Below the pieces are notes generated by a model that worked only from the letters and a program-made list of their open reading frames with translations, did not search any database and was not told the DNA's origin. DNA of 11,665 nucleotides, from NCBI GenBank assembly GCA_005878665.1, contig VBLR01000071.1, positions 1 to 11,665 on the forward strand, written 5' to 3'. Position 1 is the stretch's first letter. Each line of letters starts with the position of its first letter. Source of the stretch: Methanobacteriota archaeon (GTDB lineage Archaea > Thermoplasmatota > Thermoplasmata > RBG-16-68-12). The position numbers and the translations under genes are program-made. Of this stretch, positions 6,196 to 11,665 are shown in pieces.

Positions 6196-6812
6196 GTGGC
6201 TTTGAACCGCTTGAGCCGCATGAAATTGTCCCGCTCCATCTCCTCGAGACGCTGACGGATGAACCGTTCCGTGGCCTTCAGCTCCGGGATCACGCGGTAC
6301 TCGAGCGCATTCACGCGTCTCTTGACCTTCTCGATTTCCTCGATCAACCGGCGCATCGTCGTCTCGATCTCCGCGGCGGTGATCACGTCCTCGACGAGGT
6401 TTTCGTACGCTTCTGCGGCCTCATCAATCCGGGGACTCGTGCCGACAATCCCGTAGCCGCGCTGGCCGATCGTCTTCCGGACAGACTTCGCGTCAATTTT
6501 CGGGACCACGATTCCCATGACATTCTTCGTCTTGAGGTCCAACGTCGGGGTCTCGGTGAGCGCGAAGGCGGCGGACTTCACCCCGATCGAACCCTCGATC
6601 GCCCGCGCGATCGCGATCCGGGCCTCGGCGACCTTGTACTTCTCGACGAGATTCGATCGAACTGCCTTCGCCCGCTCGAGCACCCGGAAGAACTCGACGA
6701 TGAGGGCGTCCTGCTTGAGCTTCAGCAACCGGTGTCCGCGCTCGGCGGTGCGGCGAATTCGCCGCAGCTGGAGGAGCTGGGACCGGGTGGGCTTGTACTG
6801 AACGAGGACCAT
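6192..6812 (-). CDS. atpD: A-type ATP synthase subunit D
   Basis: Subunit D is the central rotor stalk, a long antiparallel coiled coil inside the A3B3 head that transmits rotation between the membrane ring and the catalytic sites. The 206-residue product has the family opening (YKPTRSQLLQLRRIRRTAERGHRLLKLKQDAL), here as a long basic helix, a middle segment around GIVVPKIDAK, and a long C-terminal helix (VNALEYRVIPELKATERFI). Length is normal for archaea. Its ATG directly abuts the atpB stop with no intervening base, and its own stop overlaps the start of the next small gene by four bases. Upstream Shine-Dalgarno pairing is weak, so translation is probably coupled to atpB. Confidence 0.96.
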   Translation of the reverse strand: MVLVQYKPTRSQLLQLRRIRRTAERGHRLLKLKQDALIVEFFRVLERAKAVRSNLVEKYKVAEARIAIARAIEGSIGVKSAAFALTETPTLDLKTKNVMGIVVPKIDAKSVRKTIGQRGYGIVGTSPRIDEAAEAYENLVEDVITAAEIETTMRRLIEEIEKVKRRVNALEYRVIPELKATERFIRQRLEEMERDNFMRLKRFKAT

Positions 6813-9299
6813 CTAGGCCACGGCCTTTTGCTCCGCCGCCGGAGCCTTTCCGCGATGTGCGGGATGGTAGCTCTCTAACGTCTTCCGATCGATTTTCGTA
6901 AGCCAGGCCTCGTCGAGGGTCGCGAGCAACACCCAGCCGACTTCGAGCGTCTGCTCGATCGTGCGGTCTTCCTCGGCTCCCTGGCGGATGAATTCCTGCT
7001 CAAAGCGGTCCGCGAACTCAAGCATCTTGCGGTCCCGGTCCGAGAGGGCCTCCTTTCCGACGATTGCCACGAGGCCGCGGACGTCTTTTCCCTCGGCGTA
7101 CGCAGCGTAGAGTTGGTCAGCAACCTGCTTGTGGTCTTCGCGCGTCCGTCCTTTTCCAATCCCTGCGTCCATCAAACGCGAGAGCGAGGGGAGCGGATCG
7201 ACTGGCGGATAGATCGCTTTGCGATGAAGATCCCGGGCGATCGCGATCTGCCCTTCGGTGATGTAGCCGGTGAGGTCCGCGATTGGGTGTGTCCAATCGT
7301 CGTCCGGAATGGACATGATCGGGATCTGTGTAATGCTGCCCTTCTTTCCGCGGATGCGGCCGGCGCGCTCGTACATCGTTGCGAGGTCAGTGTTGTGGAG
7401 GATCACACCTCCGCAGGCGTCGACAAAGTTGCTCGTGTCCTCAACGGTGAGGTCGTACACGAATTCGTCCGTTGGATCGACTTGTTCCTTCTCGACCACT
7501 TCGGCGGCAAACGAATCGGCCAGCCCGACCGACTTGGATCGGATAAAGGTAGAAAGGTACACTTTCCAAGCGTCCCTCCCTTTCCACTTGTAGATCGAGG
7601 GTATTCGCTCTGGCATCATCTGTTTCGCAAGAATCGTCAGGTCGTCGCGCAACCCGGCACTGACCGTCACCATATCGTACTGAGTGATTCGATATCGGGG
7701 ATCGGTTGCCTTGCCGTCGCCTGCGTAGTAGGCCCGGAAGAATGCTCTCTTGGCATCAAGCGGGGCGGAGAGGATTTGGCTCGGGATTCTCTTCGGGTTC
7801 GAACGAGTCCCGCATCCCAGCTCTCTGACGAATAGGTCGTAGTACTTCTTTCCGCCGATCGACGTCCGAAAGGTACCAGACCGTGGGTCTGAGATGAAGA
7901 CTGAGGGCGTCGCATCGAACACCGCTTTGAACGAACGCTTTATTTCGCGTATAATTCGCGGGTCGTTGTTGTCGATTCGAATGTAGTGGTTCCACCAGTT
8001 GTCGCCCTTGTGCTGATACCGGAGCGCATGGCCTTCTGAAACGTAGTAGCCGAGGAGCGTTGCCAGATCCGGATCGAAGCGACTACCTTCGACGGTCGGG
8101 ACTCGGTTCACTTGAGCCAGCAGCGAACCTGTCGACATCTCCGCGGCCGGCACCGGTTCGATTCGTCCGTCTCGAATCGTGAAGACGGAGTGGTTCGGTG
8201 TAACGACGGTTTCCCCGTATCGCGTCCGGAGGCGGATGAGTTTCCCGTGATACCGATGTCGGACGACTTGGCGAATCGGACGGAACTCAGCCTTGCCGTC
8301 CGGGCTTACGCTCAGCGCGCTCCATCCGTCAAGGCGGGTGCGCTCTTCGAATCCGTCGCGGTCCGGTGTAACGACGCTCGAGGCTTCAACGAACAGATCT
8401 CGGATCGGGATTATTCGGAGGATTCCGGTCGAGTCTCTAACCACAACGTTTCTGCTACCGTCTACGCTGTACATGTAGCCCGGATATCCGCGGCGACCGG
8501 GCACTTCCTCCCTCGCCGCCCCGATTTGCCGCAGCGCCTCTGCGTAATTCGTCATGTCGGTCAGGATCACGAGGATGTGCATCCCGACTTCGTATGCGAG
8601 GTACTCGGCCGCCGTCAAGGCCATCCGGGGCGTGATGAGCCGTTCGACCGCGGGATCGTCCGCTAGATTCAGGAAGAGGACGGCGCGACGAAGCGCCCCC
8701 GTCCGCTCGAAGTCGTCCATGAAGACCCGGGCTTCCTCGTGCGTGATTCCCATCGCGGCGAAGACGACCCCGAAGGGCTCGCGGCTCCCGAGGACTTTGG
8801 CCTGCCGGGCGATTTGCAAGGCCACCTCGTTGTGCGGGAGTCCCGCGCCGGAGAACAGCGGGAGCTTCTGGCCGCGCACGAGCGTATTGAGGCCATCGAT
8901 GGTCGAGATACCGGTCTGGATGAACTCCGCGGGGTGCTCGCGCGAATACGGGTTGATCGCCGCGCCCGTGATGTCGACCCGTTTCTCGGGGACGATCGGC
9001 GGGCCGCCGTCGATCGGCTCGCCCGCCCCGCTGAGGATGCGGCCGAGCATTTCTCGCGAGACATTCAGTTTGATCGTTTCCCCGAGGAACTTCACCGTGG
9101 ATTGGCGATCGATTCCGGCCGTCCCCTCGAACACCTGCACGACGACGATGTCCTTCGACGAATCGAGGACCTGGCCTCTCTTCCGCGACCCGTCTGGGAG
9201 GCCGACCTCGACGAGCTCCCCGTATCCCACCCACTCCGTCTTCTCGACGAAGATCAGCGGCCCAGCGATCTCCGTAATGGTCCGGTATTCCGTCGGCAT
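6813..9299 (-). CDS. atpB: A-type ATP synthase subunit B, intein-containing precursor
   Basis: Subunit B is the non-catalytic nucleotide-binding partner of A in the A3B3 head. The 828-residue precursor holds a 359-residue intein (residues 278-636); the spliced protein is 469 residues, a normal length. The N-terminal beta-barrel (YRTITEIAGPLIFVE) leads to GRILSGAGEPIDGGP, ISTIDGLNTLVRGQKLPLFSGAGLPHNE (split here by its Gly-rich loop, which lacks a canonical Walker A as in other B subunits), ILTDMTNYAEALR and RGYPGYMY. After the intein it resumes TDLATMYERAGR and runs through DDWTHPIADLTGYITEGQI to an Ala/Lys-rich end. One base separates its ATG from the atpA stop and none separates its stop from atpD. 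Without splicing the subunit would be interrupted. Confidence 0.96.
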   Translation of the reverse strand: MPTEYRTITEIAGPLIFVEKTEWVGYGELVEVGLPDGSRKRGQVLDSSKDIVVVQVFEGTAGIDRQSTVKFLGETIKLNVSREMLGRILSGAGEPIDGGPPIVPEKRVDITGAAINPYSREHPAEFIQTGISTIDGLNTLVRGQKLPLFSGAGLPHNEVALQIARQAKVLGSREPFGVVFAAMGITHEEARVFMDDFERTGALRRAVLFLNLADDPAVERLITPRMALTAAEYLAYEVGMHILVILTDMTNYAEALRQIGAAREEVPGRRGYPGYMYSVDGSRNVVVRDSTGILRIIPIRDLFVEASSVVTPDRDGFEERTRLDGWSALSVSPDGKAEFRPIRQVVRHRYHGKLIRLRTRYGETVVTPNHSVFTIRDGRIEPVPAAEMSTGSLLAQVNRVPTVEGSRFDPDLATLLGYYVSEGHALRYQHKGDNWWNHYIRIDNNDPRIIREIKRSFKAVFDATPSVFISDPRSGTFRTSIGGKKYYDLFVRELGCGTRSNPKRIPSQILSAPLDAKRAFFRAYYAGDGKATDPRYRITQYDMVTVSAGLRDDLTILAKQMMPERIPSIYKWKGRDAWKVYLSTFIRSKSVGLADSFAAEVVEKEQVDPTDEFVYDLTVEDTSNFVDACGGVILHNTDLATMYERAGRIRGKKGSITQIPIMSIPDDDWTHPIADLTGYITEGQIAIARDLHRKAIYPPVDPLPSLSRLMDAGIGKGRTREDHKQVADQLYAAYAEGKDVRGLVAIVGKEALSDRDRKMLEFADRFEQEFIRQGAEEDRTIEQTLEVGWVLLATLDEAWLTKIDRKTLESYHPAHRGKAPAAEQKAVA
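7392..8468 (-). mobile_element. Intein with LAGLIDADG homing endonuclease inside atpB
   Basis: The 359-residue insertion splits subunit B between GYMY and TDLA. It begins with Ser1 (SVDGSRNVVV), has block B with TPNH (T90-H93), and ends VILHN with the penultimate His and terminal Asn needed for splicing; the next residue is Thr. Block F reads YDLTVEDTSNFV. Two dodecapeptide motifs, LLGYYVSEG (138-146) and FFRAYYAGDG (243-252), keep the acidic residues E145 and D251, so the endonuclease looks intact. Families of this type cut the empty allele and spread by repair. Base composition is visibly more AT-rich than the flanking atpB sequence. Splicing and nuclease competence are inferred from the motifs. 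Confidence 0.95.
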
Positions 9300-9300
9300 C

Positions 9301-11550
9301 TCAGGTAGCCCCCAATCGTTTGAACTCGTCGTCCATTTGGGCGATCGCCTTCCCGAGCTCTTTGTCGAATTCCGATTCGTACTTCACCCGCGTCAGGAGT
9401 TCGCGGGACTTCAGCGACGCGACCTCCTTCGTCGGGACGTCCAGTTTCACGGCCTTCTGACCGAGGTCGGAGTATTTCTTGATCGCGCCGATCAACTTGA
9501 ACTGCCGCTCGGGAGGGCAGAACGTGTCGACCGCATGATACGCGTTCTGTTGGAGGAAGATTTCGCGGATCATCCGGGCGACCTCGAGCGTGAGCTGCTG
9601 GTCCGGAGGCAGGGCGTCCGCGCCGACGAGACGGACGATTTCCTCGAGCTCCGCCTCTTCCTGCAACGTCCGCTGCGTCCACGATCTCAACTTCGGCCAG
9701 TCCTCGTTCACGTTCTTCCGGAACCAGTCCTCCAAGATCTGCGTGTACAGGCTGTACGATTGAAGCCAGTTGATCGCCGGGAAATGCCGCCGAGCCCGCA
9801 GGGCGGTGTCCAGTGCCCAGAACACCTTCACGATGCGGAGGGTGCCTTGGGTGACGGGCTCCGAGAAGTCCCCGCCGCTCGGGGACACCGCACCGACGAC
9901 GCTGACGGACCCTTCCAGGCCAGCCAGGGTCTTCGCCCGACCCGCACGCTCGTAGAACTCGCTGAGCCTCGCAGACAAGTACGCTGGGAAGCCTTCCTCG
10001 CCCGGCATCTCTTCGAGCCGACTCGAAATCTCTCGCATCGCCTCGGCCCATCGCGAGGTCGAGTCCGCCATTAGGGCGACGTTGTATCCCATGTCTCGGT
10101 AGTATTCGGCGAGCGTCATCCCGGTGTACACGGACGCCTCCCTCGCGGCGACCGGCATGTTGCTCGTGTTCGCGATGAGGGACATGCGTTCCATCAGGGG
10201 CGCGCCGGTGTACGGATCCTCGAGCTTCGGGAAGGTGGACAGGACTTCGGTCATCTCGTTCCCCCGCTCCCCGCATCCGATGTAGATGACGACCTGCGCG
10301 TCGCACCACTTCGAGAGCTGCTGCTCTGTCACCGTGTTGTGGAGGAGACTCGGCATGTTGCCGCCGACGAAGTTATGCGTTTGCGGTACCGTGAGATCGA
10401 ACACCCACGATCTGCATGGAACCGTTTCCGTCTCGACGATTACATCCCTTCCGATGGTACCGTTCTCGAGCGGCACCGCAAGACAATTTCCGCGTTCGAG
10501 TCTCGCGGCCTCGACTTCCACAATGCCAGAGCTCCATGCGAACAGCCGGTGGACGGGGGTAACCCGAAGCGTTCGTCCGCCGTTCGTTCTGATCCGGATG
10601 AGACAATCCGCAAAGCCACGGTAGAGAACAGACGCGAAGGCTTCTTCGACCTCGTTTCCGTTAAAAGTCAGGATAGGGATCGGATTGTCGAGGCGAATCC
10701 AGGATTCCCTCTCACCGCGCACACGCTCACCCCTCGCGCGGTCGTACAGCTCGTCGATGCGGATGGAGTCGCCGCCTGGGTTCATCACCAAAGTGTCGGG
10801 TGCGACACACTTCCCCGTCCCGAAGCCGCCCGGGATGGCGGCGGTCCCGCCCTTTGCGATCGGGAACAGGAAGTCGAGGACCCGCTGGCCCGTGACGAGC
10901 GGGATCGTCGGCATGAGCCGATCCCTCACCGGCCGGGCCCTGCGAACGGGCCAGGTCTGGTACATCTTCACCTGTTCGCCGTTGTCGAGCTGCGCGACGA
11001 CCTCGTCGACTTTGAACGTGCCCTCGCGAATCTGTGCGACCTTCCCACCCCGGAAGTTCGGGGGGACCATGATCCGATGCTGGACATTTTTCGCCTCTTG
11101 GACCGTGCCCACGACCTCGCCCGGGCCCACGGCCTGGCCTGGCTGGACCTTCGGGGCGAAGGCCCACGACTTCTCTCGGGTGAGACCCGGGGACTTCACC
11201 CCGCGGAGGATGAAATCTCCCATCACCTTCTGCAGGACCGGGAGGGGCCGCTGGATGCCGTCGTAGATGCTCCCGAGGAGGCCGGGCCCCAATTCGACGA
11301 CGAGGGGTCCCCCCGTGTCGAGGACGGCTTCCCCCGGCCGGACGCCGCTCGTGTCCTCGTAGACCTGGATGATCGTCTTGTCGCCCACGACCTGGATGAC
11401 TTCGCCGAGCAGTTGCTCTTCCCCGACGAACTGGACGTCGTACATTCGCGGGCGGAGGCCGGTGGCCGTCACGACGGGGCCTGCGACTCGGAAGATCTCC
11501 CCCGGCGTCTTGCCCGCCGGCGCTGCTTTCTCCTTTCCTTTCACCGCCAT
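9301..11550 (-). CDS. atpA: A-type ATP synthase subunit A, intein-containing precursor
   Basis: Subunit A is the catalytic subunit of the A3B3 head. The 749-residue precursor contains a 158-residue intein (residues 248-405), leaving a 591-residue mature protein, normal for the family. Visible landmarks are the N-terminal barrel (GEIFRVAGPVV), the A-specific bulge domain (about 115-205), Walker A GGFGTGK (241-247) completed by Thr406 after splicing, the catalytic-glutamate segment GCGERGNEM, ANTSNMPVAAREAS, MADSTSRWAEAMREIS and EEGFPAYLSARL. The ATG at 11550 lies 28 bases past the atpF stop and follows a purine-rich GAGAGAGGGCGG site. Because the intein splits the P-loop, the precursor cannot bind nucleotide normally until spliced. 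Confidence 0.97.
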   Translation of the reverse strand: MAVKGKEKAAPAGKTPGEIFRVAGPVVTATGLRPRMYDVQFVGEEQLLGEVIQVVGDKTIIQVYEDTSGVRPGEAVLDTGGPLVVELGPGLLGSIYDGIQRPLPVLQKVMGDFILRGVKSPGLTREKSWAFAPKVQPGQAVGPGEVVGTVQEAKNVQHRIMVPPNFRGGKVAQIREGTFKVDEVVAQLDNGEQVKMYQTWPVRRARPVRDRLMPTIPLVTGQRVLDFLFPIAKGGTAAIPGGFGTGKCVAPDTLVMNPGGDSIRIDELYDRARGERVRGERESWIRLDNPIPILTFNGNEVEEAFASVLYRGFADCLIRIRTNGGRTLRVTPVHRLFAWSSGIVEVEAARLERGNCLAVPLENGTIGRDVIVETETVPCRSWVFDLTVPQTHNFVGGNMPSLLHNTVTEQQLSKWCDAQVVIYIGCGERGNEMTEVLSTFPKLEDPYTGAPLMERMSLIANTSNMPVAAREASVYTGMTLAEYYRDMGYNVALMADSTSRWAEAMREISSRLEEMPGEEGFPAYLSARLSEFYERAGRAKTLAGLEGSVSVVGAVSPSGGDFSEPVTQGTLRIVKVFWALDTALRARRHFPAINWLQSYSLYTQILEDWFRKNVNEDWPKLRSWTQRTLQEEAELEEIVRLVGADALPPDQQLTLEVARMIREIFLQQNAYHAVDTFCPPERQFKLIGAIKKYSDLGQKAVKLDVPTKEVASLKSRELLTRVKYESEFDKELGKAIAQMDDEFKRLGAT
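10336..10809 (-). other. Mini-intein in the AtpA Walker A motif
   Basis: The 158-residue insertion lies between GGFGTGK and the Thr of the P-loop. It begins with Cys1 (CVAPDTLVMN), has block B with TPVH (T84-H87), block F with VFDLTVPQTHNFVGG, and ends LLHN; the following extein residue is Thr406. No LAGLIDADG motif or other nuclease domain is present, so this is a mini-intein, able to splice but not to home. From memory the same P-loop site (VMA-b) carries inteins in Thermoplasma and Pyrococcus, with a mini-intein in Thermoplasma. The charged linker RARGERVRGERE (about 25-36) may mark where sequence was lost or the pre-splicing loop varies. Confidence 0.95.
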
Positions 11551-11578
11551 GCTGGTTTCCGCCCTCTCTCGTATCGAA

Positions 11579-11665
11579 TCACTTGTAAAGGTCGACCCCG
11601 ATTGCGCGTTTGATCTTCGCCCGGAGGTCTTCCTCTTCGCGTTTTCCGACCGCGATGACCACGGG
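11579..11665 (-). CDS. atpF: A-type ATP synthase subunit F, C-terminal fragment
   Basis: Only the last 28 codons are present; the gene enters from the right edge. The peptide PVVIAVGKREEEDLRAKIKR, then AIGVDLYK and the stop, matches the end of archaeal subunit F, whose C-terminal helix carries KRAIGVD. Subunit F is a small central-stalk subunit that contacts D and regulates coupling. Its place directly ahead of atpA matches the standard F-A-B-D gene order, which strengthens a call from so few residues. Confidence 0.88.
   Translation of the reverse strand, partial: PVVIAVGKREEEDLRAKIKRAIGVDLYK

Noticed and set aside
8554..10074. 506-codon plus-strand open frame
   Set aside because: It is antisense to atpA and atpB, is arginine- and serine-rich in the way of GC-rich shadow frames, and has no recognisable domain or start signal.
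10339..11613. 424-codon plus-strand open frame
   Set aside because: It mirrors atpA and its intein on the opposite strand; the composition is typical of a shadow frame.

Overview
The window is archaeal and most likely from a GC-rich member of the Thermoplasmatota; this lineage call is an inference. The archaeal evidence is an A-type ATP synthase operon in the usual F-A-B-D order, an archaeal-type pyrF, a UPF0282 metallo-beta-lactamase-fold gene, the start of an Nre-type DNA-repair gene, Ras-like GTPases, and TATA-box promoters with short or absent leaders. A mini-intein in the P-loop of AtpA is, from memory, also known from Thermoplasma, which supports the lineage guess.

Left block, minus strand (1-1951): pyrF (orotidine 5'-phosphate decarboxylase) leads a tight run with a UPF0282 MBL-fold protein, a 56-residue Cys/His-rich small protein, and the N-terminal zinc module of an Nre-family protein cut by the window edge. 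The gaps between these genes are 23, 1 and 2 bases, so they are probably one transcript. It diverges from the next block at a 99-base region holding a near-palindromic TATA element and a perfect inverted repeat.

Middle block, plus strand (2051-6048): two tandem paralogous Ras-like GTPases, both with glutamate where Ras has Gln61, are followed by an 877-residue membrane protein. That protein has a signal segment, about 700 extracytoplasmic residues with 21 N-glycosylation sequons, one transmembrane helix, and a cytoplasmic C-terminal domain whose predicted order (two strands, helix, three strands, helix) resembles the roadblock/longin family that partners small GTPases. The same TTAAGTA promoter core lies ahead of all three genes. 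I read this as a candidate surface-sensing or envelope module signalling through two GTPases. It is the most interesting part of the window.

Right block, minus strand (6055-11665): the end of atpF, then atpA, atpB, atpD and a 46-residue single-pass membrane protein whose start overlaps the atpD stop. atpA carries a 158-residue mini-intein inside its Walker A motif. atpB carries a 359-residue intein with a LAGLIDADG endonuclease whose key residues are intact. Neither subunit can be full-length and functional until its intein is spliced out. The middle and right blocks converge with 6 bases between stop codons. I saw no tRNA, rRNA, CRISPR array, insertion sequence or replication origin.
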